64,000 nt of DNA from the NCBI GenBank assembly GCA_016933335.1, contig JAFGBD010000040.1:1-64000 (forward strand), given 5' to 3'. The position numbers and the translations under genes were made by a program. Shown one piece after another: positions 17,874 to 27,967 of this stretch (the stretch's first letter is position 1; each line of letters begins with the position of its first letter). Source of the DNA: Bacteroidales bacterium. Its GTDB lineage: Bacteria > Bacteroidota > Bacteroidia > Bacteroidales > UBA10428. The notes under the pieces are model-generated. The model had not been told where the DNA came from. It saw only the letters and a program-made list of their open reading frames with translations, and ran no database searches.

Positions 17874-18530
17874 TCATTTGCCGGTCCATTTATGACGCAT
17901 GGCTGCCAGAATAAGACGGGAGGTATTTCTTATACCGGTTTTATCAAAGAGTCTGGCTTTATGTCCTTCAACAGTTCTATGCGAAATATTTAATTCAGCT
18001 GCAATATGGCTGGTTGAAAAACCGCGAATCAGAAGGTCTAATATTTGTTTTTCCCTTTTGGTGAATTTTATATCAACTGTTTTATCCGAGATCAGCAGTT
18101 TTTCTTTGTCGGTTTTGCTTATTATGTTTATTAACAATTCATTGGAAAAATAAGATTCGCCTTTTAAAACCTTTTCAATTGCACTGACCAGTTCGGTTTT
18201 CCCTGATTTCTTTAGAACCAGCCCTTTTGCACCTGCCTGGATCATCTGGTAATAATAATTCTCTTCTCCAAACATTGTGAGGGCAATGATTTTCAGATCA
18301 GGGTATTTCATTAATGCCTGCCGTGTCGCCTCAATACCATCCATTTCGGGCATGCTGATATCCATCAGAACAACATCCGGCTTTGCATCATCAAGCAATT
18401 TGAGAAAAAACTTTCCGTTTTCTGCTTCACCAATAAGTTTGATGCCGGGGGTTTCCCGGAGCAGAAACTTCAATCCTTCACGAAACATCTGATGATCATC
18501 GACAATGATTAATTTAATGTGCCTGTCCAT
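17874..18530 (-). CDS. NarL/LuxR-family response regulator
   Basis: A 218-residue regulator with a receiver domain (DDHQMF, VVLMDISMPEMDG, IIALTMFG, LVLKKSG) and a C-terminal LuxR-type HTH (TKREKQILDLLIRGFSTSHIAAELNISHRTVEGHKARL). All receiver residues are intact. It starts 6 bases after the histidine kinase upstream, so the two form a cognate pair and a single transcript. Confidence 0.96.
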   Translation of the reverse strand: MDRHIKLIIVDDHQMFREGLKFLLRETPGIKLIGEAENGKFFLKLLDDAKPDVVLMDISMPEMDGIEATRQALMKYPDLKIIALTMFGEENYYYQMIQAGAKGLVLKKSGKTELVSAIEKVLKGESYFSNELLINIISKTDKEKLLISDKTVDIKFTKREKQILDLLIRGFSTSHIAAELNISHRTVEGHKARLFDKTGIRNTSRLILAAMRHKWTGK

Positions 18531-18536
18531 TTTTTC

Positions 18537-21500
18537 TTAGGTGATGTTCAGCTTTATTATGGCCCTCATGCCTTTACCTTTCTGGCTGGTCAGATCAACC
18601 TTCCCGCTGAGAGAATTGATCCTGAAAAAAATGTTATGCAATCCCATGCTTCTGGTACTTTTCAGTGTTTTTTCGACATCAAATCCCTTTCCGTTATCTG
18701 CATAGTCAACCTTTAGAATATCGTTACTCAGGTGAATTGCTATTTTTATCAGACCGGCACCGGAATATTTTACAGAGTTATTGATCAGCTCAACAATCAC
18801 CCTGTAAAGAGCGAGTTCAATATTCTGGTTGAGGCGTTTTTCAAGATTGGATCTGAATTTAAAATCAATATTCTTGATGTCTTTGAGTTTGGAGAAAAAA
18901 TTTCTGATTGCTTCCGGGAGACCGAAATTTTGCAGCACATGCGGACTTAAACTGTTGGAGACCTGTTGTATGCTAAGTATGGCATCTCCCACAGTATTTT
19001 GAATCCTGTTCACAGCTGTCTCGAACCTTTCTTTATCTTTTGTGTCTTTCAGGATTCCCGTATATATATTCATGGTTGATAACAACGGACCCAGTTCATC
19101 ATGCAATTCCTTGGCGAAACGGCTTCGTTCTGTTTCTTCTGTATGGATAATGGTCTGAATGATTTTTTGCTGCATCTGTCTGCGTTCTGATATATCACGC
19201 ATGATTGTCATTACAGCAGGCTTATTCTCAAAAACAATGATCTTGCTGGTTATCTCAAACGGAATAGTATGAACTTCATCCGGGGATATTTCAAGTTCAT
19301 ATGAGGATATGGTTTCCCCTTTTTTAAGCTTTTGCAGGCGTTTTTGAATATCCGGCATATATTTCCCGGAGATGAAATCATGAACTTTTTTTGAATGGAT
19401 TGACTTTTCGTCTATTCCGGCAAAATCCAGCATCATTTGATTAGCTGCCAGAATATTCTGATCAAAGTCTGTAACAACAATTCCATCTGAACTGGAATTA
19501 AAGATATTCCGGAACTTTTGTTCGCTTGCTGCCAGCGATATTTCATAATCCTTTCGTTCTGTTATATCCCTGAGTATGGCTAATCTCATTATCTTATTAT
19601 CCATTTCAACTGTTTTCCCTAATGCCTCAACATGAAAAACAGATCCGTCTTTTCTGATGGCCCGGTGCTCATAGGGAGTCTCATCATTTTTTTCAATATG
19701 TTCCATAACGACAGGAAGATCATCAGGGTGTACAAGGTTTTTTAATTTTAGTTTTCTGAATTCATCTTCCGTGTATCCGTACATTTCAATGATCCTGTTA
19801 TTGGTCTCAATGATTTCACCCATATATATATAACCTATGCCCTCATAAGTTGCATTGGCAAGCCGCTTATATTTTTCATTACTTTCCATCAGTGCTTTTT
19901 CGGCCAGTCTGCGTTCGGTAATATCCCGGAAAGCTGCCGCCCTGATTTCCTCTTCATTCCAGATAATGTTTTGTTCAACAATTTCAACCGGGAAAACCGT
20001 TCCGTCTTTTCGTCCTGCCAGTACCTCGTATGGTTTTGTATATTTTTCTTTTACATGACTATCTGTTAAATCGTGATATTCAGGCAGGATTATCAGCCTG
20101 ATAATATTTTTGCCAATCAGCTCTTCCCTGGTATAACCAAACATTTTTTCAAATGAAAGGTTAACATCAAGGCAATTCCCCTGCTTGTGCAGGATAATGC
20201 CCTCAAATGTCAGGTTTGACAGTTTTCTGAAACGCTCTTCGCTTTCTTCTGCTTTTTCATTGGCTGCCTCCAGCTCCTGGTTAATTTCAGTGATTCTTGC
20301 ATAAGATTCCGTAAGCTCCTCATTAATTGCCAGGTACTCTTCATTTTGTTCTTTAAGTTTTTTTTCACTTTCAATCAGTTGTTCCTCGGCAATTTTTCTT
20401 TCAGTCAGGTCTGTAAAGGATGTAATATATGTGTCATCTATCGCCTCAAATCCAAATTCAATGAAACGATATGTACCATCTTTGCATCTGACACTGGCTT
20501 CAAAGGGCTTGAATTTGCTTTTGGCCTGAAGATAACCGTTAACTGAATCAAACCATTTCTGCCTGATTTCTCTCCTTTTTTTCTGGTCAGGATAAACAAG
20601 AATAAACCATTCTTCGATATTTGATATGTCTTCAATGGTATAACCGAATAAACTGGTAAATTTATCATTGAGTTTTTGAACATTACCCCCGGGATCAGAT
20701 ATTGCCATGCCGACCGGTGAAGCCTCAATGACCCTTCTGAATTTTTCTTCGCTGTCACGGAGTGCTGTTTCTGCTTTTTTACGGTCACTGATATCCCTTG
20801 CGAAGCCAAGTATATGTGGTTCGTTGTCCAGCTCAATGTTACTGATGTTAATTTCCACCGGAAATGTTGATCCATCCTTTCTGACATGGTTCCCCTCAGT
20901 TTTTACAGATTGTTCCGGCAGAATACCACTCCATAATCCTGTAAGCTTTTCAAGCGAAGGAAAGTTGCTGTCCAGTTCCATGACTGTTTTCTGAAGCAAC
21001 TCTTCCCTTGAATATCCCGTTTGATGACAGGCCTGCTGATTGACCTCAATAATTCTTCCCCGTGTATCGCTGACATAAACAGCATCGGCTGCCTGCTGAA
21101 TAATGGTATGTAATCGTGTTTCACTTTCTTCGACTTGTTGAGAGTACTTTGCCTGTGCTTGGAACAACCTGGTGGTAATTTCAAGCAAGACCAGTGAAAT
21201 TCCGATAATAAATAAGCCAATCGAAATCCAGACCGACCTTTTGGTTACATATTGCTCAATGTCAAAGTCATATTGCAAATCGCCCCGGCTGTATAGCCAC
21301 GTAAACATTATAAATAACAGGGTGCTGAATATGATGGTATAATATCCATATCTTTTGGCAAGCAATAATCCGGCCAGGACAACAACAAGAATAATCAATA
21401 CATTGGCATTATTCAGGATTCCAAAAGATACCAGACCGGTAATCACATCAGAAACAAGTATTAACAGGGCGAGATAAGTTTTTATGATATAAGGAATTCT

Positions 21501-21710
21501 GTGAAGGAAAAGTAAGACCATCAGGGGAAGTGCTGCTATTAAAATATGATATGAATATATCCATTTCCATTCTGTTACGGTCACACGTGCTATCGATACC
21601 CCGGCAAGAGGGACGGCCAGAATACCAAAAATGATATAGATTGTATTAATGGTTTTATCCTTCATGAGCATCATCTGCTCTTCGCTGCTTTTGGCATTTG
21701 TGGGTTTCAT
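18537..21710 (-). CDS. Multi-PAS sensor histidine kinase (HisKA_3 type)
   Basis: A 1057-residue membrane histidine kinase. About six N-terminal membrane helices come first, then five PAS domains (starting near LHTIIQQAADAVYVSD, FRRVIEASPVGMAISD, FRKLSNLTFEGIILHK, YKRLANATYEGIGYIY and FRNIFNSSSDGIVVTD), with a coiled coil between the second and third. The kinase core is of NarX/DesK type: phospho-acceptor His870 in AKELHDELGP, and an ATP-binding domain with ELINNSVKYS, DNGKGF and GLHNI. ATG 21710 is chosen; an ATG 41 codons upstream gives an unlikely N-terminus. It pairs with the NarL regulator directly downstream. Confidence 0.94.
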   Translation of the reverse strand: MKPTNAKSSEEQMMLMKDKTINTIYIIFGILAVPLAGVSIARVTVTEWKWIYSYHILIAALPLMVLLFLHRIPYIIKTYLALLILVSDVITGLVSFGILNNANVLIILVVVLAGLLLAKRYGYYTIIFSTLLFIMFTWLYSRGDLQYDFDIEQYVTKRSVWISIGLFIIGISLVLLEITTRLFQAQAKYSQQVEESETRLHTIIQQAADAVYVSDTRGRIIEVNQQACHQTGYSREELLQKTVMELDSNFPSLEKLTGLWSGILPEQSVKTEGNHVRKDGSTFPVEINISNIELDNEPHILGFARDISDRKKAETALRDSEEKFRRVIEASPVGMAISDPGGNVQKLNDKFTSLFGYTIEDISNIEEWFILVYPDQKKRREIRQKWFDSVNGYLQAKSKFKPFEASVRCKDGTYRFIEFGFEAIDDTYITSFTDLTERKIAEEQLIESEKKLKEQNEEYLAINEELTESYARITEINQELEAANEKAEESEERFRKLSNLTFEGIILHKQGNCLDVNLSFEKMFGYTREELIGKNIIRLIILPEYHDLTDSHVKEKYTKPYEVLAGRKDGTVFPVEIVEQNIIWNEEEIRAAAFRDITERRLAEKALMESNEKYKRLANATYEGIGYIYMGEIIETNNRIIEMYGYTEDEFRKLKLKNLVHPDDLPVVMEHIEKNDETPYEHRAIRKDGSVFHVEALGKTVEMDNKIMRLAILRDITERKDYEISLAASEQKFRNIFNSSSDGIVVTDFDQNILAANQMMLDFAGIDEKSIHSKKVHDFISGKYMPDIQKRLQKLKKGETISSYELEISPDEVHTIPFEITSKIIVFENKPAVMTIMRDISERRQMQQKIIQTIIHTEETERSRFAKELHDELGPLLSTMNIYTGILKDTKDKERFETAVNRIQNTVGDAILSIQQVSNSLSPHVLQNFGLPEAIRNFFSKLKDIKNIDFKFRSNLEKRLNQNIELALYRVIVELINNSVKYSGAGLIKIAIHLSNDILKVDYADNGKGFDVEKTLKSTRSMGLHNIFFRINSLSGKVDLTSQKGKGMRAIIKLNIT

Positions 21711-21975
21711 GGGTTCATGAATTATGCGGTATGCTGTCGGTTTGTTTATTGTATTGAAACAGAAGAAACCTGATGTCCGAAAAAATAATGGCCAAACTTT
21801 GGGATATGGCAATTCATTATAAAAGTTAATCATTCTATTTCAGAAATCAAACAAACTGATTGAAGATTAAGCAGTAGTATATGGAAAATTTTCCCTTGCA
21901 ATTAAGAAATTAATGCTTCCTGATGGATTTGCAGCAATTCAGTTCAGTATTTAAGGTCGGGATAAAGTTACGTGT

Positions 21976-22530
21976 TCAGCATAGCTCACCGTCCTCAAAG
22001 GTTCCCCTGAAAAGGACCTCACCGTTTTCTTTCCAGACGGTTTTAACACCATTTTCGAGATTCTCCCTGAACTCAGCCTCGAGTTGTTTTTTACCATTCT
22101 CGTAATATTTGACTTGTCTGCCGTTCAGTTTGTCATTTTTAAAGAAAGCCTCATATTTCTTGTTACCGTTTTCATACCAGACGCGCATCCGGCCTTCACG
22201 CTTTTCATTAACCAGGGTGAATTCCGCCTTGAGCTGTCCGCCGGAGTAATAGGTTTGTGTAAATCCGTATTTTTTACCATTCCGGTAGTTGGCATTAACA
22301 AGTAAATCGCCATCTTCATTAAAAATCTTGATTTTACCGTGATATTTCCCGTTTTTAATATGGCCTTCCTCGGCAATCGTTCCGTTTTCATAGTACCAGT
22401 AATAATATCCGTTAAAAAGCGACTCTTCGTTGGGCAGATAATAAAGGTCTTCTTTCTTAATAAGTGTCAGTAAATCGATGCTATCTTTTCTGCTTGGTTT
22501 AATCATGGTCATACAGGAATGATCATTCAT
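21976..22530 (-). CDS. YwqK/MORN-repeat protein
   Basis: A 184-residue protein built of six or so MORN-like repeats of about 22 residues, with the pattern YYENG....EG..KNGK..G (for example WYYENGTIAEEGHIKNG and VKYYENGKKQLEAEF). Related proteins are annotated as the antitoxin YwqK, but no toxin gene is adjacent, so only the repeat fold is claimed. No signal peptide is visible. It is transcribed divergently from the C39 exporter gene, 132 bases away. Confidence 0.85.
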   Translation of the reverse strand: MNDHSCMTMIKPSRKDSIDLLTLIKKEDLYYLPNEESLFNGYYYWYYENGTIAEEGHIKNGKYHGKIKIFNEDGDLLVNANYRNGKKYGFTQTYYSGGQLKAEFTLVNEKREGRMRVWYENGNKKYEAFFKNDKLNGRQVKYYENGKKQLEAEFRENLENGVKTVWKENGEVLFRGTFEDGELC

Positions 22531-22662
22531 GCAAATTTAGCCAATATGGAGGATATATGAAGACAGGTAAGAAAGTTGTTGAAATATTTTTGAATGATTT
22601 AACTGAAATTGAATCTAATTTTTCTAATTTAAGCCTTTGAATATCAATTTCATTCTTTACCA

Positions 22663-24852
22663 ATGGCAAAATTTCCCTTTTATAAGCAGTTTGATGCAAT
22701 GGATTGCGGGCCCAGCTGTCTGCGGATGATTGCCAGGTATTACGGTAAAAGTTATTCATTGGAATTCCTGAGAGAAAGAAGCTTTCTGACACGTGAGGGG
22801 GTATCGATGCTCGGAATAAGTGAGGCGGCCGAATCCATAGGAATGCATACCATTGGAGCAAGAATAACATATGACCGGCTGAAAGATGATGTGCCGCTTC
22901 CCTGTATTGTACACTGGCAGCAGAATCATTTCATAGTGGTCTATAAGATCAAAAATAATGATGTTTTTATTGCTGATCCTGCATATGGGCTGAGCCGGCT
23001 CACAAAAGACGAGTTCAGGAAAGGATGGATAAGCACTGTTAAAGATGATGAGGAAAAAGGACTTTGCCTGCTGGTGGAGCCCACTCCTGATTTTTATAAA
23101 CAAAAAGATGAGACTGTCAATAAGGCCGGTTTCGGATTTCTCTTCACCTACCTGAAGCCATACAGGAATCTTATCCTGCAATTGGCATTGGGGGTCATGC
23201 TCAGCAGTGTCCTTCAGATACTTTTCCCCTTTTTTTTCCAGGCACTTGTGGATAAAGGCATTATCCTTCGCGATATTTCATTTATTAACCTGGTTCTCAT
23301 TGCATGGTTTGTCATTATCGGCAGCCGTATGGCGGTGGATTTCATCCGGAACTGGATCCTGCTGCATCTCGGAACAAGAGTCAATATCTTCCTGATTTCT
23401 GACTTCCTGATCAAACTCATGAAGCTGCCGGTTAAATTCTTCGACACCAAATTTATAGGAGACCTGATACAACGCATATATGATCACAGACGTATAGAGA
23501 TATTTCTGACCGGTACCATGCTTAACCTCTTTTTTTCATTGATAAGCCTGATCGTCCTGAGCATTGTGCTGATCATTTTCAGTCCGTTGATCTTCATATT
23601 GTTCCTAACCGGAAGCAGCTTGTATTTCATCTGGGTGTACCTCTTTATGAAGAAAAGGCGTGAACTTGACAACAAAAGGTTTACCCGGTTATCATCCAAT
23701 CAGAGCAATATCATCCAGCTTATTACAGGCATGCAGGAGATTAAGCTTAACAATTGTGAAAAGCAGAAACGCTGGGAATGGGAAAGCATACAGGCCGCAC
23801 TGTTCAGAATAAATATCAAAAGTCTTGCCCTGGACCAGTACCAGCAGATGGGAGTGTTATTCTTCAATGAGACAAAGAATATCATCATCCTGTTTATTGC
23901 CGCACATCAGGTAATTTCAGGTAATCTTACCATTGGTGCGATGATGGCAGTGGCTTTCATACTTGGACAGCTCAACGCACCCATCGACCAGATCATCCAG
24001 TTCTTTCACACCACCCAGGATGCAAAAATCAGTCTGGAAAGGCTTGCCGAGATCCATAACAAGCCTGATGAAGAACCCGCTGATGTTTCATTAATAACAG
24101 ACCTGCAGGAAAACCATGATATCAATGCTTCGGGACTGGATTTTCAATATGAGGGACCCAATTCGCCATTTGTGCTCAGGGATATCACATTAAGCATAAG
24201 GCAAAATAAAGTAACCGCCATTGTGGGCACCAGCGGAAGCGGAAAAACAACGCTTGTAAAACTGATGCTGGGTTTTTACGAACCTGTAAACGGCACCATT
24301 AAGATCGGGAACCTGAATCTTAAAAATATCAGTCATCGCATGTGGAGACAAAAATGTGGCGTTGTCATGCAGGATGGGTTTATTTTTTCCGATACCATAG
24401 CGCGCAATATTGCTGTTTCTGATGAGAAAGTCGATAAAGTCCGGCTTTTACATTCAGTAAAGATGGCAAATGTGCAGGATTTTATTGAATCTCTGCCACT
24501 GGGTTACAATACAAAGATAGGCCAGGAGGGGGTCCAGCTGAGTGAAGGACAGAAACAAAGGATCCTGATCGCACGGGCCATATATAAAGAACCGGAATTT
24601 CTTTTTCTGGATGAGGCCACCAATGCCCTTGATGCAAATAATGAGAAAATCATCATGGAAAATCTGAGCCGGTTCTTCAGAGGAAGAACAGTCGTGATAG
24701 TGGCTCACAGACTCAGCACTGTGAAAAACTCAGATCGTATTGTGGTACTTGAAGACGGCAGGCTGATTGAATCAGGCAGGCATAAGGATCTGACAGCAAA
24801 GAAAGGAGCTTATTATAACCTTGTTAAAAACCAGCTTGAGCTTGGCGTGTAA
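22663..24852 (+). CDS. Peptide exporter: C39 peptidase-ABC transporter fusion
   Basis: A 729-residue transporter that removes a leader from peptide substrates and exports them. The N-terminal C39 peptidase has Cys15 in DCGPSCLR, His89 in NHFIVVY and Asp105 in IADPAYG, so the catalytic triad is complete. Six membrane helices follow (about residues 165-445). The ATPase has Walker A GTSGSGKTT, signature LSEGQKQR, Walker B FLFLDEATNALD and the switch His in AHRLST. It is followed 25 bases later by a HlyD-type adaptor. The natural substrate is not obvious nearby. Confidence 0.95.
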   Translation: MAKFPFYKQFDAMDCGPSCLRMIARYYGKSYSLEFLRERSFLTREGVSMLGISEAAESIGMHTIGARITYDRLKDDVPLPCIVHWQQNHFIVVYKIKNNDVFIADPAYGLSRLTKDEFRKGWISTVKDDEEKGLCLLVEPTPDFYKQKDETVNKAGFGFLFTYLKPYRNLILQLALGVMLSSVLQILFPFFFQALVDKGIILRDISFINLVLIAWFVIIGSRMAVDFIRNWILLHLGTRVNIFLISDFLIKLMKLPVKFFDTKFIGDLIQRIYDHRRIEIFLTGTMLNLFFSLISLIVLSIVLIIFSPLIFILFLTGSSLYFIWVYLFMKKRRELDNKRFTRLSSNQSNIIQLITGMQEIKLNNCEKQKRWEWESIQAALFRINIKSLALDQYQQMGVLFFNETKNIIILFIAAHQVISGNLTIGAMMAVAFILGQLNAPIDQIIQFFHTTQDAKISLERLAEIHNKPDEEPADVSLITDLQENHDINASGLDFQYEGPNSPFVLRDITLSIRQNKVTAIVGTSGSGKTTLVKLMLGFYEPVNGTIKIGNLNLKNISHRMWRQKCGVVMQDGFIFSDTIARNIAVSDEKVDKVRLLHSVKMANVQDFIESLPLGYNTKIGQEGVQLSEGQKQRILIARAIYKEPEFLFLDEATNALDANNEKIIMENLSRFFRGRTVVIVAHRLSTVKNSDRIVVLEDGRLIESGRHKDLTAKKGAYYNLVKNQLELGV

Positions 24853-24877
24853 ATGAATCATTTGCAATGCAGACACC

Positions 24878-26191
24878 ATGAAAGACACTGTGAATAAAGA
24901 TACTGACAGAATAGAAATCAGAAGCGAGGAAGTAAGGGAGCTTCTCGGACAGGTTCCGCGCTGGATCTTAAGATGGGGTATTACCATTATTGCATTGACA
25001 ATCGTTATTCTGATTGCAGGAAGTGCTTTGTTCAGGTATCCCGATACCCGGAGTGCCGAAATCATCCTGACAACTGAAAATCCTCCTGCTAACCTGGTAG
25101 CAAAGATCAATGGCAAAATCCAGAAATTATTTGTGAAAGATGATCAACTTGTTGCAAAGGGACAAATTCTGGCATTGATTGAAACTGCAGCCAGTTATGA
25201 AGATATAATGAAAGCCGGGGAATTGTTGAGGGATTGGCAGACAGATGCTGATAAAGCAGCTGAAATATACTTTGGCACCGGTTATGAGCTGGGTGAGATA
25301 CAGTCTTTTTTTGCCTCTTTTGTTAAAGACTATCATGATTACCGGCATTTTATCATGCTCAACTATCACAGGAAAAAAATTCAGTCGGTGCAAAATGAAT
25401 TGAAAAAATATGACGAATACTATCAGCGGCTTGAAGAACAATCTGTGGTGCAGGGTAAAGAACTTGACCTTGCCAGGCGCCAGTTCAGGAGAGATTCATC
25501 ACTTTACAGGCAGGGTGTCATCGCCAGTTCCGATTATGAGAAATCCGAAAGCAATATGTTGAAAATCGAGTTTTCTTTTAAGGAAACCGAAACCAGCCTT
25601 GCCAATGCCAGGATCCAGGTGTCAAAGTTGAACCAGCAGATACTGGACCTTGAGCTGGAGTACAATAAGGAATTGAAACAGAAAGAAAACCTTGTTAACG
25701 AATCATATGATAAGCTGATGGCTGAAATTGACCTGTGGAAGCAGAAATACCTTATCATATCACCTCTGAATGGCAGGGTAAGCTTTACCAGGTTCTGGAG
25801 CGAGAACCAGCAAGTCACAGAAGGAGAAACCGTTGTGACAATAGTACCGGAAAATCCGGGGCAGATCCTTGGAAAGATTAATCTGTCTGTCGAAGGTGCC
25901 GGAAAAGTCCGGGAAGGACAGCAGGTAAACATCAAATTTGCAAATTATCCTTACATGGAATTTGGAATGGTAAAGGGAGTTGTTACTTCCATTTCACAGG
26001 TTCCAAATCAGAATTATTATACGGTTGAAGTAAGGCTCACAAATGATCTGGTTACCAATTACGGGACTGAGATAGAGTTCAGGCAGGAGATGCCCGGCAG
26101 GGCTGAAATCATCACTGAAAACCTGAGTCTGCTGAAACGCATCATCAATCCCGTGAAATCGGTCATCAAAAGACAGGAAATGAACAGGTGA
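24878..26191 (+). CDS. HlyD-family membrane fusion protein
   Basis: A 437-residue adaptor linking the inner-membrane exporter to an outer-membrane channel. One membrane helix (WGITIIALTIVILIAGSALF, residues about 30-50) is followed by a lipoyl-like half (INGKIQKLFVKDDQLVAKGQILALIE), a long coiled-coil hairpin (residues 130-290), the second lipoyl half (KYLIISPLNGRVSF) and a beta-barrel region (GQQVNIKFANYPYMEFG). It is the direct partner of the C39 transporter. No TolC gene is in the window. Confidence 0.95.
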   Translation: MKDTVNKDTDRIEIRSEEVRELLGQVPRWILRWGITIIALTIVILIAGSALFRYPDTRSAEIILTTENPPANLVAKINGKIQKLFVKDDQLVAKGQILALIETAASYEDIMKAGELLRDWQTDADKAAEIYFGTGYELGEIQSFFASFVKDYHDYRHFIMLNYHRKKIQSVQNELKKYDEYYQRLEEQSVVQGKELDLARRQFRRDSSLYRQGVIASSDYEKSESNMLKIEFSFKETETSLANARIQVSKLNQQILDLELEYNKELKQKENLVNESYDKLMAEIDLWKQKYLIISPLNGRVSFTRFWSENQQVTEGETVVTIVPENPGQILGKINLSVEGAGKVREGQQVNIKFANYPYMEFGMVKGVVTSISQVPNQNYYTVEVRLTNDLVTNYGTEIEFRQEMPGRAEIITENLSLLKRIINPVKSVIKRQEMNR

Positions 26192-26410
26192 ACATGATCC
26201 GGCCATTCCCGGAAAAGACTTTTTGCTTTGGTGATATCCTGATTATAAACAGTACAATATAAATACGGGCTGGATAATAATAAGACACCGGATATGCCTT
26301 CTGAACAATAATACACGCAACCATTACCATAGATTTTGTATCATTGGATCAGAAACAAACTATAATTAAAGTTTAATATATAAAACGAAGTGAATAAATA
26401 ATATAAATAT

Positions 26411-26893
26411 ATGCGAATGAAAAAAACAGTTTATTACCTGGCAGCATTAATATTTCTCTCTGTTATGATATTTCAATGCGAAAAAGAATCCGGTGAAAAC
26501 ATCAAGGTCAACCATATTCTGACAGTGCCGGGAGGTTGTAATGGCCTGTCATTTGATGAAATAATGCTTCCGCGCTATGAAGAGAAGGATACACTGCAAT
26601 TCTATATCAGGAATGACACACTGAATGTTTTTATCGGGATCAACTATATCTGTTGCGCACCTTTCGAAACCGGTTTCAGCCAGTCAGCAGACTCATTGTT
26701 TTTCACGATAACAGATACCTGTACCTCACTTTATGAAACCTGTTATTGCAGGTGCATGTGTTATTATACCTTTGATTTTTTATTCGACAGTTTTTCCCGG
26801 AAGGAATATTACTTTAAAATCATCATCAATGATCCCCGTCAGGATGAACCAATAATATTCAGGGAAGGATTTGTTAATCTGACATATAAATAA
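26411..26893 (+). CDS. Cysteine-rich putative lipoprotein, unknown function
   Basis: A 160-residue protein starting with a hydrophobic signal segment and a probable lipobox Cys at residue 23 (VMIFQC followed by EKES, common in Bacteroidota lipoproteins). The mature part has nine further Cys, including the paired CC in ICCAPF and a dense cluster CYCRCMCYY around residues 115-123, hinting at metal binding or disulfides. No family is recognised. It follows the HlyD gene by 220 bases in the same direction, so it may belong to the export locus. Confidence 0.72.
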   Translation: MRMKKTVYYLAALIFLSVMIFQCEKESGENIKVNHILTVPGGCNGLSFDEIMLPRYEEKDTLQFYIRNDTLNVFIGINYICCAPFETGFSQSADSLFFTITDTCTSLYETCYCRCMCYYTFDFLFDSFSRKEYYFKIIINDPRQDEPIIFREGFVNLTYK

Positions 26894-26904
26894 GTTAACA
26901 ATCC

Positions 26905-27291
26905 TTGAAAAACATATTATGTAAGCATTACCTGATTCTGGTATTGAATATAATTACTTCTCATCTTTACGGACAAAATGGGATTTCAAAAAACACATTT
27001 TACTATGAATTTTACGGTACCGGATGTGGACCGTTTTCAATCAATTATGACAGGTTTTTTACACTTGCCGAAAGAGTTAAGTTTGCACCCGGGATAGGAT
27101 TATCATTAACAAAAAACATTCATGTTGGTGGCACTAAGAAAATAAATGATAACCAGATTTTTATACCTGTTCAGGGTAACTTTTTATTTGGCAGGACAGC
27201 TCATCATTTTGAATTTGGATATGGAATGCCAATTGCATTATGTCAGTTTTCATCATGTCAGGCGATCATGCATTATTCACCAAAACGGTAA
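26905..27291 (+). CDS. Short outer-membrane beta-barrel-like protein, possibly truncated
   Basis: A 128-residue exported protein with a TTG start (MKNILCKHYL), a signal peptide ending LYGQ and alternating strands with aromatic ends (NTFYYEFYGTGCGPFSINYDRFF, VKFAPGIGLSL, HHFEFGYGMP). This resembles the first half of small outer-membrane barrels, but it stops abruptly after a non-strand-like tail (CQFSSCQAIMHYSPKR). Its 3' end overlaps the 3' end of the convergent kdpE gene by 19 bases. It may be a decayed gene cut off at this junction. It lies 11 bases after the lipoprotein gene. Confidence 0.55.
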   Translation: MKNILCKHYLILVLNIITSHLYGQNGISKNTFYYEFYGTGCGPFSINYDRFFTLAERVKFAPGIGLSLTKNIHVGGTKKINDNQIFIPVQGNFLFGRTAHHFEFGYGMPIALCQFSSCQAIMHYSPKR

Positions 27292-27956
27292 CCGATTCCT
27301 GACTCTGTGATTAACAATGCGGGTTTTGACGGATTGTCTTCTATTTTCTTTCTTAATTGCGCAATAAACACCCTCAGGTATTGAGTTTGCTCAACATAAC
27401 CATATCCCCATATTTCTTTAAGAATATACTGATGTGTAAGCACACGGCCACGATTTTTAGCCAGCAGGGAAAGCAGTGAAAACTCGGTGGCTGTAAGTTT
27501 TATTATTTCATCGTTTTTTCGTACAATATGGCTGACCATATCAATGCTTAAGGAACCAGATTCCAACACGGCAGCATCGGATTTGCTTTCTCCGGCCCTG
27601 ACAGCCGCGCGTATCCTGGCAAGTAATTCACCGGTCCTGAAAGGTTTCGTCAGATAGTCATTTGCCCCGTTATCGAGTGCTTTGATGATATCTTCCTCGG
27701 AATCCCTGACAGATAACACAATAATGGGTTTATTATACCACTCCCTGAGTTTTTTAATGATCTCCTGGCCATCAATATCCGGCAGACCCAAATCAAGTAA
27801 TATTAAGGCAGGATGACGGGTAGCTGCTTCAACCAGCCCGTCTTTACCATTGACCGACTGGATTGTTTTAAAGCCATTTGCGGAAAGCGTTATTTCCAGT
27901 AATCTGCGTATTTGAAGCTCATCATCAATGATCAATATGTTGTCATTTTCATTCAT
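27273..27956 (-). CDS. kdpE: KdpE-type response regulator
   Basis: A 227-residue OmpR-family regulator, closest to KdpE. Receiver: IIDDELQIRRLLEI, LILLDLGLPDIDG with the Asp, VLSVRD and LTKPF. The C-terminal winged helix includes LTATEFSLLSLLAKNRGRVLT and the KdpE-like YLRVFIAQLRKKIE. It follows the KdpD-like kinase by 11 bases and TrkH, so the expected role is potassium-responsive transcription. No kdpFABC operon is present here. Confidence 0.94.
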   Translation of the reverse strand: MNENDNILIIDDELQIRRLLEITLSANGFKTIQSVNGKDGLVEAATRHPALILLDLGLPDIDGQEIIKKLREWYNKPIIVLSVRDSEEDIIKALDNGANDYLTKPFRTGELLARIRAAVRAGESKSDAAVLESGSLSIDMVSHIVRKNDEIIKLTATEFSLLSLLAKNRGRVLTHQYILKEIWGYGYVEQTQYLRVFIAQLRKKIEDNPSKPALLITESGIGYRFGE

Positions 27957-27967
27957 ATGTTGAACAG

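Noticed and set aside
21711-21833. 41-residue N-terminal extension of the multi-PAS kinase
   Set aside because: The extension has no domain or signal character, and ATG 21710 leads directly to the first membrane helices.
26411-26893. Double-Gly (VPGG) in the Cys-rich protein as a C39 leader site
   Set aside because: The site is preceded by a hydrophobic lipoprotein-type signal, not by a helical leader with the usual hydrophobic pattern; the lipoprotein reading explains it better.
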